In this document: positions 16,793 to 25,883 of the stretch, in pieces
How the letters are laid out: every line of letters starts with the position of its first letter
Position numbering within the stretch: the first letter of the stretch is position 1
NCBI RefSeq assembly: GCF_001307765.1
Contig: NZ_LKBA01000004.1
Coordinates: 744,001 to 808,000, forward strand
Source: Aliiroseovarius crassostreae
Lineage (GTDB): Bacteria; Pseudomonadota; Alphaproteobacteria; Rhodobacterales; Rhodobacteraceae
DNA length: 64,000 nucleotides
Direction: 5' to 3'
Notes under the pieces: generated by a model
Seen by the model: the letters and a program-made list of their open reading frames with translations, nothing else
Database searches by the model: none
What the model was told of the DNA's origin: nothing
Program-made: the position numbers and the translations under genes

Positions 16793-18960
16793 CGTGCCTT
16801 TCTCCCTCGTCCCGCCCGTTGACCGGGCTTGCCCGCCGTTGAGCGCCCTTTCTGTTCCGACGCGGCCTCGATCGCGGATTGCCGCGCCAGCGGGTCGTCG
16901 GCCACGGCCAGTTCCACCGCTTCCAGCCGGTGGATTTCGTCGCGCAGCCGGGCGGCCTCTTCGAATTCCAGGTTTTCGGCGGCCTTGCGCATGCCGGCCT
17001 TCAACGCCTCCAGATGGGCGGACAGATTGTCGCCCATCAGCGGTTTGTCCACGGTGGCGGTGACGCGGGACATGTCGGTGTCGCCCTGGTAAAGCCCGGC
17101 CAGAACATCATCGACGTTTTTCTTCACCGTTTCCGGTGTGATCCCGTGCAACGCATTGTAAGCCATCTGCTTTTCGCGCCGCCGCTCGGTTTCCTTCAGC
17201 GCGCGTTCCATCGAGCCGGTGATCTTGTCGGCATACATGATCACCCGTCCCTCGGCATTCCTAGCGGCGCGACCGATGGTCTGAATGAGCGAGGTTTCCG
17301 AGCGCAGGAACCCCTCTTTATCCGCGTCCAGAATGGCCACCAGCCCGCATTCCGGAATGTCCAGCCCTTCGCGCAACAGGTTGATCCCGACCAGAACGTC
17401 AAAGGCGCCCAGCCGCAGGTCCCGCAGGATTTCAATGCGTTCCAGCGTGTCGATATCCGAGTGCATATACCGCACGCGGATACCCTGTTCGTGCAGATAT
17501 TCGGTCAGGTCTTCGGCCATGCGTTTGGTCAGGGTTGTCACCAGCGTGCGCATCCCCTTGGCCGAAACCCGGCGCACCTCGTCCAGAAGGTCATCGACCT
17601 GCATCTCGACCGGGCGGATTTCAACCTGCGGGTCCAGAAGCCCGGTGGGGCGGATGATCTGTTCGGCAAACACGCCGCCGGTCTGTTCCAGTTCCCAGTT
17701 CGAAGGCGTGGCCGACACAAACACCGATTGCGGGCGCATCGCGTCCCATTCCTCGAATTTCAGCGGGCGGTTGTCCATGCAGGAGGGCAGGCGGAAGCCA
17801 TGTTCGGCCAGCGTGAACTTGCGTCGATAATCGCCCCGGAACATGCCGCCGATCTGCGGCACCGACACATGGCTTTCATCGGCAAAGACAATGGCGTTAT
17901 CGGGGATATATTCAAACAGCGTGGGGGGCGGCTCTCCCGGCGCGCGACCGGTCAGGTAGCGTGAATAATTCTCGATCCCGGAACAAAACCCCGACGCTTC
18001 CAGCATTTCAATGTCGAATTTGGTGCGCTGTTCCAGTCGCTGCGCTTCCAGAAGCTTCCCCTCCGCCTCGAACTCCGCCAGCCGCAAAGCCAGCTCCTGC
18101 CTGATGTTCTGCACCGCCTGTTTCAGCGTCGGCGTGGGGGTCACGTAATGCGAATTGGCATAGACGCGCACCTTTTCCAGCGTGTCGGTCTTTGCCCCGG
18201 TGAGCGTGTCAAACTCGGTGATGTTTTCCAGTTCCTCACCGAAAAAGGACAGGCGCCAGCCGCGGTCTTCCAAATGTGAGGGCCAGATCTCAAGGCTGTC
18301 GCCACGCACCCGGAAAGACCCGCGATGAAAGGCGTTGTCGTTGCGCTTGTATTGCTGCGCCACCAGATCGCGCATGACCGCGCGCTGGTCATAGTCCTGC
18401 CCCACCACGATATCCTGTGTCATCGCGGTGTAGGTTTCAGGCGAGCCGATGCCGTAGATGCAACTGACCGAGGCGACGATGATCACGTCATCGCGCTCCA
18501 ACAGGGCGCGCGTGGCCGAATGGCGCATCCGGTCGATCTGTTCGTTGATCTGGCTTTCCTTTTCAATGAACGTATCGGACCGCGCGACATAGGCTTCGGG
18601 CTGGTAATAATCATAGTAGCTGACGAAATATTCGACCGCATTTTCAGGGAAAAACCCCTTCATCTCGCCATAAAGCTGGGCGGCGAGGGTCTTGTTCGGG
18701 GCAAGGATGATGGCCGGGCGCTGGGTTTCCTCGATGATCTTGGCCATGGTGAAGGTCTTGCCGGTGCCGGTGGCCCCCAGCAGCACCTGATCCCGTTCGC
18801 CTGCCTCAATGCCGCTTTTCAGCTCAGCAATCGCTGCAGGCTGGTCGCCTGCGGGCTGAAAGGGGGACTGCATCACAAACCGTTTGCCGCCTTCCAGCTT
18901 TGGCCGGGCGGTTGGGGCCTGGGTCGGATTGGTCAGCGGGCTGTGGGCTGTTTCTGTCAT
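16789..18960 (-). CDS. uvrB: Excinuclease ABC subunit B
   Basis: A 723-residue DNA-damage recognition helicase of nucleotide excision repair. Visible: [11 protein letters not shown], Walker A GATGTGKT, the beta-hairpin region [11 protein letters not shown] that inserts between DNA strands, DEE/DES-type Walker B in [11 protein letters not shown], helicase motifs [10 protein letters not shown] and [19 protein letters not shown], and a C-terminal UVR motif ([13 protein letters not shown]) that binds UvrC. The start at 18960 has GGAGGA 8 bp upstream; a longer open frame to 19179 is not supported. No typical alphaproteobacterial SOS box was seen upstream. Confidence 0.97.
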   Translation of the reverse strand: MTETAHSPLTNPTQAPTARPKLEGGKRFVMQSPFQPAGDQPAAIAELKSGIEAGERDQVLLGATGTGKTFTMAKIIEETQRPAIILAPNKTLAAQLYGEMKGFFPENAVEYFVSYYDYYQPEAYVARSDTFIEKESQINEQIDRMRHSATRALLERDDVIIVASVSCIYGIGSPETYTAMTQDIVVGQDYDQRAVMRDLVAQQYKRNDNAFHRGSFRVRGDSLEIWPSHLEDRGWRLSFFGEELENITEFDTLTGAKTDTLEKVRVYANSHYVTPTPTLKQAVQNIRQELALRLAEFEAEGKLLEAQRLEQRTKFDIEMLEASGFCSGIENYSRYLTGRAPGEPPPTLFEYIPDNAIVFADESHVSVPQIGGMFRGDYRRKFTLAEHGFRLPSCMDNRPLKFEEWDAMRPQSVFVSATPSNWELEQTGGVFAEQIIRPTGLLDPQVEIRPVEMQVDDLLDEVRRVSAKGMRTLVTTLTKRMAEDLTEYLHEQGIRVRYMHSDIDTLERIEILRDLRLGAFDVLVGINLLREGLDIPECGLVAILDADKEGFLRSETSLIQTIGRAARNAEGRVIMYADKITGSMERALKETERRREKQMAYNALHGITPETVKKNVDDVLAGLYQGDTDMSRVTATVDKPLMGDNLSAHLEALKAGMRKAAENLEFEEAARLRDEIHRLEAVELAVADDPLARQSAIEAASEQKGRSTAGKPGQRAGRGRKAR

Positions 18961-19209
18961 CGGCGAATCCTCCGATCCCAAACATGACCCCTTTTTGTTC
19001 CTGTTCAAGGGGGCAGGGCGCGGATTGGGGCAATTGCGGGCGGTCGGGCAGGGGGCGCAGGAAAAGGCCCGGCGGATACCCCCACGGTTTGGGCCTCCCC
19101 TAAAATGGTGAGTTGCCGGTGACGCCGCGCGGCGGGCAGAGTTAACACATGGTTGACTTTCTGAGTTGGCGGTGATCAACTTCAGGTGGTTTGCTGAGAT
19201 TGCGAAGCC

Positions 19210-19237
19210 TGCGGCTGGCGGTTTTCTGCCAGCCGCA
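19210..19237. other. Perfect 10-bp hairpin in the uvrB upstream region
   Basis: TGCGGCTGGC (19210-19219) and GCCAGCCGCA (19228-19237) pair perfectly around an 8-nt loop GGTTTTCT. There is no T-run on either side, so it is not a standard terminator. It lies in a 640-bp gene-free stretch (18961-19601) between the uvrB start and the complex I subunit gene. The rest of that stretch holds AT-rich DNA at 19240-19330 and the hairpin at 19387-19442. Confidence 0.4.
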
Positions 19238-19386
19238 TTAACCTATTGTTAATCTCCTGATAAATCTAAACAAATCACTAACGTTAAAGGCGAAGTAATT
19301 TCCAAAAAACACAACTAAAAGTGTTTTTAACTCTTGCAGTGGCGATAAAACTCGGGTTAGTCTGATTGTGCAAGCAGCAGAATGGT

Positions 19387-19442
19387 CTGCCGGCGACAAC
19401 GAATACCCACCCCACCCCTCGCTCCCTCGTTGTTGTCGGCAG
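19387..19442 (+). ncRNA. Candidate structured RNA: 16-bp hairpin with C-rich loop
   Basis: CTGCCGGCGACAACGA (19387-19402) pairs without a break, using two G-U pairs, with TCGTTGTTGTCGGCAG (19427-19442). The 24-nt loop is almost all C with some T and A, so it could pair with Shine-Dalgarno sequences; a second pyrimidine-rich run follows at 19444-19464. An AT-rich promoter-like stretch lies upstream (TTGCAG at about 19334). It ends about 160 bp before the complex I subunit gene. Either a trans-acting small RNA or a 5' leader of that gene. No known family was recognised. Confidence 0.35.
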
Positions 19443-19601
19443 CCTCTCTCCTACCTCCCCCCCCGAACGCAGATTGAGAAAAACCGGGCCACGCGCATGA
19501 TCCGTGGTGACATGATCCCTGCTGTGGCTTTTGTGGCATTTCAGCTTGAAATACCGCCCCCATTTGGGGATAAGAAAGCGCACAGCTTCAGGAGATCCGC
19601 C

Positions 19602-19913
19602 ATGCGCGCCCGTATTTATCAACCTGCTCGCAACGCCATGTCCTCCGGTCTTGGCAAAACCAAGGTCTGGGTTCTGGAATATGCGCCGGATGCGCCGCGT
19701 GAAATTGATCCGCTGATGGGCTGGACCGGCTCGGCGGACACCCAAAGCCAGGTGAAGCTGAAGTTTGACACCAAAGAGGCCGCGCTGGAGTTTGCCAAGT
19801 CGAAAGGCATCGAGGCCGTGGTGCATGAACCGCATAAGCGGGCCGCCAATCTGCGTCAGGGCGGCTATGGTGAAAACTTCGCCACCAACCGTCGCGGACC
19901 GTGGACGCATTGA
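19602..19913 (+). CDS. ETC complex I subunit, NDUFS4-like
   Basis: A 103-residue protein matching the NDUFS4 / 18-kDa accessory subunit family of NADH:ubiquinone oxidoreductase, found in alphaproteobacteria and mitochondria. [34 protein letters not shown] and RWP-type ending RRGPWTH are typical, and the length matches the family. The ATG at 19602 follows AGGAGATCCGCC. It stands alone, away from the nuo operon, which is common for this gene. A terminator follows. Confidence 0.9.
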   Translation: MRARIYQPARNAMSSGLGKTKVWVLEYAPDAPREIDPLMGWTGSADTQSQVKLKFDTKEAALEFAKSKGIEAVVHEPHKRAANLRQGGYGENFATNRRGPWTH

Positions 19914-19955
19914 TCTGCCCCATCAAGGGTCTGTTCGATCCCATGTGAGATTTGA

Positions 19956-19985
19956 GGCGCTCTCCGGTTCGGGGAGCGTTTTTAT
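19956..19985 (+). terminator. Terminator of the complex I subunit gene
   Basis: CGCTCTCC and GGGGAGCG form a stem around the loop GGTTC, followed by TTTTTATT. Position 42 bp after the stop codon and the T-run make this a convincing rho-independent terminator. Confidence 0.75.
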
Positions 19986-20014
19986 TTGCGACACAGCGCG
20001 TGTGGCATGGGCGG

Positions 20015-20061
20015 GTGCGAGGCTCTGCCTCGCGCTCCGGAGTATTTTTGCCAAGAAGAAA
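20015..20061 (+). repeat. Intergenic box GGAGTATTTTTGCCAAGAAGAA
   Basis: GC-rich GCGAGGCTCTGCCTCGCGCTCC leads into GGAGTATTTTTGCCAAGAAG. It is a second member of the box family also seen at 404-460, 47165-47194 and 47355-47391, here placed between convergent genes, after the terminator at 19985 and 13 bp from the esterase stop codon. Confidence 0.55.
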
Positions 20062-20073
20062 GGGGCGTTCGGA

Positions 20074-20835
20074 TCAGTTGTCGATCAGGAAGGCGCGCAC
20101 GGCGGCCTCGAATGCGCGTGGTTTTTCCGCGTGCAGCCAGTGGCCCGCATCGGGGATCTTGGCCTGGTGGGCGTTGGGAAACAGCGATTTGATCTGCGGG
20201 CGGTGGTCGCGCAGCACATAGTCGGAATTGGCCCCGGACAGGAACAGGGTTGGGCTGGCAAACTGGCCGGTCACGTCGGGGAACCCGACAATTCCCGCCA
20301 TATTCCGTTCCAGCGCATCCAGGTTGAGCCGCCAGCGTTTTGCCGCCACGTCCAGAGATTGCAGGAGGAAGGCGCGGATGGAGGCGTCCTCGACATCGGT
20401 GGCCAGCAGCCGGTCCGCGTCAGATCGTTTTTCGATCTGCGACAGGTCAATCCGGCGCATCGCGTCGATCAGCGGTGTCTGGCTGTGCCCGTAGCCCACC
20501 GGGGCGATATCCGCCACAAGGAGGCGACGCAGCAGCATGGGGTGGGAAAGGGCCAGCACCATTGCCGCCTTGCCCCCCATCGAATGCCCGATCAGATCCG
20601 CTGTGCCACCGATGGTGGTGATCACCTCGGCCAGATCCCCGGCCAGATCTGTGTAGCTGTGGCTGTCCGACCAGGGGCTGTTGCCATGGTTGCGCATATC
20701 CACGGCAATAACGCGCCGCGCATTGGACAGCCGCTTGGCGATCACACCCCAATTGCGACCGGACCCGAACAGGCCATGGGCGATCAGGATGGGCGGGAGG
20801 GTGTCATCCACCCCGAATGTCTGGAACTCTAACAT
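20074..20835 (-). CDS. Alpha/beta hydrolase, YbfF-type esterase
   Basis: A 253-residue serine hydrolase. HGLFGSGRNW is the oxyanion-hole loop, GHSMGGK the nucleophile elbow, and the catalytic histidine is in DAGHWLHAEKP near the C-terminus. The acid is probably in the LSGANSDYV stretch. Length and motifs match the YbfF / AB-hydrolase-1 esterases that act on short acyl esters. It stands alone with a repeat palindrome just upstream of its start. Confidence 0.88.
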   Translation of the reverse strand: MLEFQTFGVDDTLPPILIAHGLFGSGRNWGVIAKRLSNARRVIAVDMRNHGNSPWSDSHSYTDLAGDLAEVITTIGGTADLIGHSMGGKAAMVLALSHPMLLRRLLVADIAPVGYGHSQTPLIDAMRRIDLSQIEKRSDADRLLATDVEDASIRAFLLQSLDVAAKRWRLNLDALERNMAGIVGFPDVTGQFASPTLFLSGANSDYVLRDHRPQIKSLFPNAHQAKIPDAGHWLHAEKPRAFEAAVRAFLIDN

Positions 20836-20887
20836 GGGTCTGTCATATCGCGCTGGGCGGGGTGGGGGAAGGTAAAATGGGTTGCCC

Positions 20888-20934
20888 TAAAGCGTTTTGG
20901 GATTACGTTGAAACAGCGATGTGGAAACGTTTTA
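20888..20934. repeat. AAAGCGTTTCGG palindrome, diverged copy in a divergent promoter region
   Basis: TAAAGCGTTTTGGGATTACG and TGGAAACGTTTTA form the two ends, with mismatches. It lies between the 5' ends of the esterase gene and the small membrane protein gene, the only copy placed at a divergent pair. Here it may overlap promoter elements. Confidence 0.55.
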
Positions 20935-20990
20935 AAATCGAGATGGTTTAGGGCTGTTGGCCAAGTCATATCGCTTGGAAGGGGGAGGGC

Positions 20991-21353
20991 ATGGACCTGC
21001 AGAGCGAAACCGCGCGGTTGGCGCGGCTGATGGAGGAGCGGCTGGATGTCACGGGGGCGGATTTCCCCACCAAGGTGCGCCGCGCCGGGCGTCTGTTGCC
21101 ACGCCATGTGCGGGCGGCGGCGGCACGGTTGATGGAGGCCCAGACCCTGTCGGAGCATCCCCGGCTGGCCCGCCAGCTTGCAGCGGATGACCTGACCCGC
21201 GCGATCCACGAGATTGACCACTATCTGCGCGGGGTGGACCCGTGGGAGCGGCGCTTTGGGATATTCATCAGTTGGGCGTCAGGGCTGGCCTTCAGCCTGT
21301 TGCTTCTGGTGGGGGCGGTGTTGGGGCTGCTTTACCTGTTGCGGGGGTTTTGA
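20991..21353 (+). CDS. Small hypothetical protein with one C-terminal membrane helix
   Basis: A 120-residue protein I do not recognise. Residues 1-90 are charged and probably helical (ETARLARLMEERLDV, several RR and AR steps). Residues about 93-117 form a single hydrophobic helix (SGLAFSLLLLVGAVLGLLYLL), giving a tail-anchored layout. The ATG at 20991 follows GGAAGGGGGAGGGC. Its 3' end overlaps the convergent DUF817 gene by 22 bp, and the stop codon runs into a half-site of the palindrome family (TGAAGCGTTTCGGG). It may be a small cell-envelope factor; no function can be assigned. Confidence 0.7.
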   Translation: MDLQSETARLARLMEERLDVTGADFPTKVRRAGRLLPRHVRAAAARLMEAQTLSEHPRLARQLAADDLTRAIHEIDHYLRGVDPWERRFGIFISWASGLAFSLLLLVGAVLGLLYLLRGF

Positions 21354-22192
21354 AGCGTTTCGGGCACGGGACCGCCCAGGGCGCGACGATAGACCAGGGT
21401 GACGGTGGCAAAGCTCACATATAACAGCAGATACCAGCTGCCCATTTTCGCAAGCGACGCCCAGTCGATGGCCTTGGTGCCAGCATAGACCCAAGTGCCC
21501 GACCGGGTGCCGACATTCTCTGCGATCCACAGGAAAAAGCTGGAGAAAAACGCGGCGAGCGGCAGGGGCATCCAGTAAAACCTGCCGATCCGAAACCAGA
21601 TCCGGGTGCGCCAGAACAAGGCTACGGTCAGCCCCATCAGGATCCAGCGCATGTCCCAGATCCAGTGATGGGTGAAGAAGTTCAGGTAAATCGCCCCCGC
21701 CAGCGCAAAATGCGCCCAGAGCGGCGGAAAAGGCGTGAACCGCATGTCGAAAATGCGAATGACCCGCGCCATGAAACTGCCGACGCTGGCATACATGAAG
21801 CCGGAAAACAGCGGCACACCCATGAGTTTGAGCAGGCCGGGTTCCGGGTAGGCCCAGCTGCCCATCTGGATCTTGAAAATCTCCATGATCGTGCCGGTGA
21901 GGTGGAAGAGCAGGATCACCCGCGCCTCGGCCCAGCTTTCCAGTTTCAGCCAGAGAAAGCCTGCCTGCAACGCCACGGCGTAGATGACCAAAGCGTCATA
22001 GCGCGCGAGCGGCCAGTCCGGCTGCCAGATCGCCTTGGAGAGCATGATCCCGATCAGCATCAAGCCCCCAAACAGCGCCGCCCAGCCCTGTTTCAGAACA
22101 AACATCACAAACTCCGCCACACCGTAAGGCAGATGCGCGCGCATCCACTGGCCGAGGGAATGTTCTGTATCGCGGGTGGAGTGCTGGATCAT
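21332..22192 (-). CDS. DUF817 family integral membrane protein
   Basis: A 286-residue membrane protein with about eight hydrophobic segments. Conserved polar positions inside helices include LFHLTGTIMEIFK, GSWAYPEPG and NFFTHHWIWDMRW, matching the DUF817 family as I recall it. Histidines and acidic residues in membrane segments suggest a metal-dependent membrane enzyme, possibly ceramidase/CREST-like. This is inference. The gene stands alone and overlaps its convergent neighbour by 22 bp. Confidence 0.75.
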   Translation of the reverse strand: MIQHSTRDTEHSLGQWMRAHLPYGVAEFVMFVLKQGWAALFGGLMLIGIMLSKAIWQPDWPLARYDALVIYAVALQAGFLWLKLESWAEARVILLFHLTGTIMEIFKIQMGSWAYPEPGLLKLMGVPLFSGFMYASVGSFMARVIRIFDMRFTPFPPLWAHFALAGAIYLNFFTHHWIWDMRWILMGLTVALFWRTRIWFRIGRFYWMPLPLAAFFSSFFLWIAENVGTRSGTWVYAGTKAIDWASLAKMGSWYLLLYVSFATVTLVYRRALGGPVPETLQNPRNR

Positions 22193-22252
22193 GCGTCGGC
22201 CTAATTGTTTTGGGCGACACTAAGGAAGGACGAAACAGAAGCAAATACTTCT

Positions 22253-23338
22253 TTAGCCGTGTGTGCAGGTGACGTTCAGCCGGGAGAGTTCCAGTTCCGC
22301 CTCTTCCAAGGTGAAGACATCCAGCGCCGGGCGCGCGCCGGCGGGCAGGGTGCCTTTGGCCAATTTGTTGATGGCAATGACGGCAGGGATGGCGGGAATG
22401 AACGGCCCGTCGCCCGCTTCCGCCAGCAAGGTCCAGCTTTTGCGCACCCCAGAATGTGCCTCAACCTGCACCACCATGCCGCCACGATCGGAGCCAAACG
22501 GCTCGAGCCAGCTTGCGATCCATTGCAGCGGCTTTGCAAAGCGGGCGGGGTTGGGAAACAGGCCTCGGGCGCGCAGCCAGCCAGTAATGGCGAGCGAATA
22601 CTGCATCACACCGAGTTCTAATCCAGCACGAAATTCTACGGTCTCTGCACTGTAATGGCTTGGAAAAAGACCCAAATCGGGCGCGCCAATGAGGGCGGCG
22701 TTGCGCTTGAGATCGGGGGCCAATGCGTAGGATTTTGGTTCGGACCAACCGCGCAGCTCTTGCCAAGCCCCGTCGCGCATCACCTTTAAGGGGGCACCAA
22801 TTTGGCCTAGAATGGCCTGCATTACCGACAGCCCGCGCGGCGCACGATTGCCCGGAAGGATCGCGGTTTCGATTTTGCGAATTGCGTCCATTTCGCGGGC
22901 AAGACCTGTTACCGCTGCCGATGAAATGGCAGGTACTGACGAGACACCAGAAAGGCAGGCAACCCCTTGGGACTGCGCCAATTTCTCAAGCTCTGAAATA
23001 CCAGCGGTAAAGGCGGCATCGTCAGACAGATCGAGGTAATGCACCCCGGCCTCAACCGTTTGGCGGGCCACGTTATAGGGATCCCCGTGATAATTTTGAA
23101 AGGGCCCGGCCGCATCGACCAAAACGTCGAAACTGGCCAAGACCGGGCGAAGGTCCGCGTCGCGGTCCAGCGCAAGCGGTGTGCCGCCATAGGTTTGGGT
23201 AAAGGCTTGGGCGCGGGCGAGGGTGCGGCTTGTCACCGTCACATCCCGGTCATCTTCGATCAGCATTCGTGCTAATCGGGATCCAAAAACACCCGTCCCC
23301 CCAAGGATTAATACGCGGGGGGAGGGGATTTTTTTCAG
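22253..23338 (-). CDS. Saccharopine dehydrogenase family protein without a normal start codon
   Basis: A NAD(P)-binding oxidoreductase of the saccharopine dehydrogenase superfamily. The dinucleotide motif RVLILGGTGVFGSRLARML lies upstream of the first ATG (23266), so the true protein must start earlier. The only plausible start in this frame is CTG at 23338, giving MKKIPSPRVLILGG and about 361 residues; there is no ATG, GTG or TTG start with a ribosome site before the frame enters glyA. The rest has DAAGPFQNY, GVHYLDLSDD and a membrane-associated C-terminal domain. It follows glyA by eight bases. Its codon use is less GC-rich than its neighbours, which may mean transfer or decay. Confidence 0.7.
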   Translation of the reverse strand: MKKIPSPRVLILGGTGVFGSRLARMLIEDDRDVTVTSRTLARAQAFTQTYGGTPLALDRDADLRPVLASFDVLVDAAGPFQNYHGDPYNVARQTVEAGVHYLDLSDDAAFTAGISELEKLAQSQGVACLSGVSSVPAISSAAVTGLAREMDAIRKIETAILPGNRAPRGLSVMQAILGQIGAPLKVMRDGAWQELRGWSEPKSYALAPDLKRNAALIGAPDLGLFPSHYSAETVEFRAGLELGVMQYSLAITGWLRARGLFPNPARFAKPLQWIASWLEPFGSDRGGMVVQVEAHSGVRKSWTLLAEAGDGPFIPAIPAVIAINKLAKGTLPAGARPALDVFTLEEAELELSRLNVTCTHG

Positions 23339-23346
23339 GCCAGAAC

Positions 23347-24654
23347 TTACAGGTTCGGGTACATTGGGAAGCGGGCGCAGAGGGCGGCCACTTTGCCGCG
23401 CACGGCCTCTTCCACAGCCTCGTTGCCGTCTTCACCATTGGCGGCCAGACCATCAACCACTTCGATGATCAGATCCGCGATCTCGCGGAATTCTGCTTCG
23501 CCAAAGCCACGGGTGGTGCCCGCCGGCGTGCCCAGACGGATGCCCGAGGTTACGGTGGGTTTTTCCGGGTCAAACGGGATGCCGTTTTTGTTGGTGGTGA
23601 TATGGGCGCGACCCAGGGCTGCGTCCACGATATTGCCGGTCACGCCTTTCGGGCGCAGATCGACCAGCATCAGGTGGGTGTCAGTGCCGCCCGATACGAT
23701 GTCGAGGCCGCCTTTGACCAGCTGATCGGCCAGCGCCACGGCGTTCGCGCGCACCTGTTTCTGATAGGCTTTGAACTCCGGCTTCAGCGCCTCGCCAAAG
23801 GCTGCGGCCTTACCGGCGATCACATGCATCAGCGGACCACCCTGAATGCCCGGGAAAATGGCCGAGTTCACTTTCTTGGCGATCTCCGCGTCATTGGTCA
23901 CGATCATGCCACCGCGCGGACCGCGCAGGGTCTTGTGGGTGGTGGTGGTGGCCACATGGGCGTGCGGGAAGGGCGAGGGGTGCTCACCTGCCGCAATCAG
24001 GCCAGCGATATGGGCCATGTCGACCATCAGGTAGGCGCCAACCGAATCTGCAATCTCGCGGAAACGGGCAAAATCAATCTGACGCGGGATGGCCGACCCA
24101 CCGGCGATGATCAGCGCAGGCTTGTGCTCATTGGCCAGTTCCTGGATCTGGTCATAGTCGATCAGGCTGTCTTCGCGCTTTACACCGTAATGCACCGCGT
24201 TGAACCACTTGCCCGACTGGTTCGGACGCGCGCCATGGGTCAGGTGACCACCGGCCGACAGATCCATGCCCAAAATGGTGTCGCCCGGCTTGATCAGCGC
24301 CTGAAACACACCCTGGTTGGCTTGCGAGCCAGAGTTCGGCTGAACATTGGCAAATTCACAGCCAAACAGTTCCTTGGCGCGGTCAATCGCCAGGTTCTCG
24401 GCCACGTCCACATATTGGCAGCCACCATAGTAACGACGCCCCGGATAGCCTTCGGCATATTTGTTGGTCAGAACCGAGCCCTGCGCCTCCATCACAGCGG
24501 CGGAGACGATGTTTTCCGATGCGATCAGTTCGATCTCGTCGCGCTGGCGCCCGAGCTCATTGGTAATGGCGCCCCAGAGTTCCGGGTCACGGGTAGCGAG
24601 GGCCTCAGTGAAAAAGCCCCCATCACGAACATTGGTGTCACGGGTATCAGTCAT
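23347..24654 (-). CDS. glyA: Serine hydroxymethyltransferase
   Basis: A 435-residue PLP enzyme that interconverts serine and glycine while loading tetrahydrofolate with a one-carbon unit. [27 protein letters not shown], the PLP-contacting DMAHIAGL and [14 protein letters not shown] with Lys241 forming the Schiff base are all present. Length matches the family. In Rhodobacterales the enzyme also feeds the serine-cycle side of one-carbon metabolism. No glycine riboswitch is visible upstream. Confidence 0.97.
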   Translation of the reverse strand: MTDTRDTNVRDGGFFTEALATRDPELWGAITNELGRQRDEIELIASENIVSAAVMEAQGSVLTNKYAEGYPGRRYYGGCQYVDVAENLAIDRAKELFGCEFANVQPNSGSQANQGVFQALIKPGDTILGMDLSAGGHLTHGARPNQSGKWFNAVHYGVKREDSLIDYDQIQELANEHKPALIIAGGSAIPRQIDFARFREIADSVGAYLMVDMAHIAGLIAAGEHPSPFPHAHVATTTTHKTLRGPRGGMIVTNDAEIAKKVNSAIFPGIQGGPLMHVIAGKAAAFGEALKPEFKAYQKQVRANAVALADQLVKGGLDIVSGGTDTHLMLVDLRPKGVTGNIVDAALGRAHITTNKNGIPFDPEKPTVTSGIRLGTPAGTTRGFGEAEFREIADLIIEVVDGLAANGEDGNEAVEEAVRGKVAALCARFPMYPNL

Positions 24655-24833
24655 GCGCGTTCATCCTCCGATGCAAGACTTGGGTGATTAACTTGTGTTG
24701 CGTATTTCCTATCGGAAACAAATCGGGGCACAAGGGGCAGAATGCGACCTTGTACCCGAAAGACGCGCCATGACTGGCACTTTCACGAAACTTGTGGTTC
24801 TTTCGGAAACGAGGGACAGGAAGGGAAACCCCG

Positions 24834-25595
24834 ATGAGCCAGAGAATCGCTTTCCTCGCCAGCGAGGCGCCCGTGGCCCAGGCCGCGTTTGACGAATTGG
24901 TGGCGCGCTATCGCAATGTGCCCCCGGAACAGGCTGACATCATCGTGGCCCTTGGCGGCGATGGGTTCATGTTGCAGACCCTGCATGACACACGCGATCT
25001 GGCCGCGCCGACCTATGGCATGAATTGCGGCACCGTCGGCTTTTTGATGAATGAGTATAGTGCCGATGCGCTGGTCGACCGGTTGATTGCGGCCGAGGAA
25101 GCGGTGATCAACCCGCTGGCAATGACCGCGGTGGATGTGCAGGGTAACACCCATGAGGCATTGGCGATCAACGAGGTCAGCCTGCTGCGTGCAGGTCCGC
25201 AGGCGGCGAAGCTGCAGATCTCGGTGGATGGCCGGGTGCGGTTGGATGAGCTGGTCTGCGACGGGGCGCTGCTCAGCACCCCGGCAGGGTCCACCGCCTA
25301 TAATTATTCCGCCCATGGTCCGATCCTGCCGATTGGCTCGGATGTGCTTGCGCTGACCGCAATGGCCGCGTTCCGTCCCCGCCGCTGGCGCGGCGCGCTG
25401 TTGCCGAAACGGGCCACCGTGCGGTTTGATGTGCTGCAGCCGGAAAAACGGCCGGTCATGGCGGATGCGGATTCGCGTCAGGTGGAAAATGTGCTGTCCG
25501 TGGAGATCCGATCCGCCGACCACATCCGGCATCGTATCCTGTTTGACCCCGGCCATGGGTTGGAAGAGCGATTGATCCGCGAACAGTTCGTCTGA
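24834..25595 (+). CDS. nadK: NAD kinase
   Basis: A 253-residue enzyme that phosphorylates NAD to NADP in the cytoplasm. The diagnostic GGDG motif is in VALGGDGFMLQTLH, followed by GMNCGTVGFLMNE (NE/D motif) and TPAGSTAYNYSAHGPI, all typical of the short alphaproteobacterial form. ATG 24834 has AGGAAGGG upstream. It is divergent from glyA. Confidence 0.95.
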   Translation: MSQRIAFLASEAPVAQAAFDELVARYRNVPPEQADIIVALGGDGFMLQTLHDTRDLAAPTYGMNCGTVGFLMNEYSADALVDRLIAAEEAVINPLAMTAVDVQGNTHEALAINEVSLLRAGPQAAKLQISVDGRVRLDELVCDGALLSTPAGSTAYNYSAHGPILPIGSDVLALTAMAAFRPRRWRGALLPKRATVRFDVLQPEKRPVMADADSRQVENVLSVEIRSADHIRHRILFDPGHGLEERLIREQFV

Positions 25596-25692
25596 TCCTG
25601 CGACGCGTTTGCAAAGTAGGGATCTGTAAATCGACCGGGCCAGAAAAACCACTGCCAAACCACAGACAAGATCACGGCGATAATACGGGCAA

Positions 25693-25768
25693 AAAGTTTA
25701 AACTTTCGGATTTTGCCGGTTGAAAAATTTAAACTTCGCCTGCGTCGGGCGTTCATAAGTTTAAACTT
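25693..25768. promoter_or_regulatory. Three phased AAGTTTAAACTT palindromes
   Basis: AAAGTTTAAACTTT (25693-25706), AAATTTAAACTT (25725-25736) and AAGTTTAAACTT (25757-25768) are centred at 25699.5, 25730.5 and 25762.5. The spacings of 31 and 32 bp equal three DNA turns, so all three face the same side. The first and third are perfect palindromes. They lie between nadK and the EamA-type exporter, 115-190 bp before the exporter start. Likely an operator array for cooperative binding of an unknown regulator. Confidence 0.65.
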
Positions 25769-25883
25769 TTCTGTGCCCCCGCCACCAACCCTGACCCTGC
25801 GCACACTTTGCCGTGAGCGGCAGATTTCAACCTTGGCCAGCGGCGCCTCTGCCGTCATGACGAGGGAAACAACCGGAGCCACC

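Noticed and set aside
18997-19006. GTTCCTGTTC upstream of uvrB as an SOS box
   Set aside because: Alphaproteobacterial LexA sites are GTTC-N7-GTTC; here the two GTTC are only 2 bp apart.
18961-19179. N-terminal extension of UvrB by 73 residues
   Set aside because: The extension is low-complexity, and the conserved protein start at 18960 has a good ribosome site.
24655-24833. Glycine riboswitch upstream of glyA
   Set aside because: No paired aptamer-like conserved elements could be seen in the short divergent gap shared with nadK.
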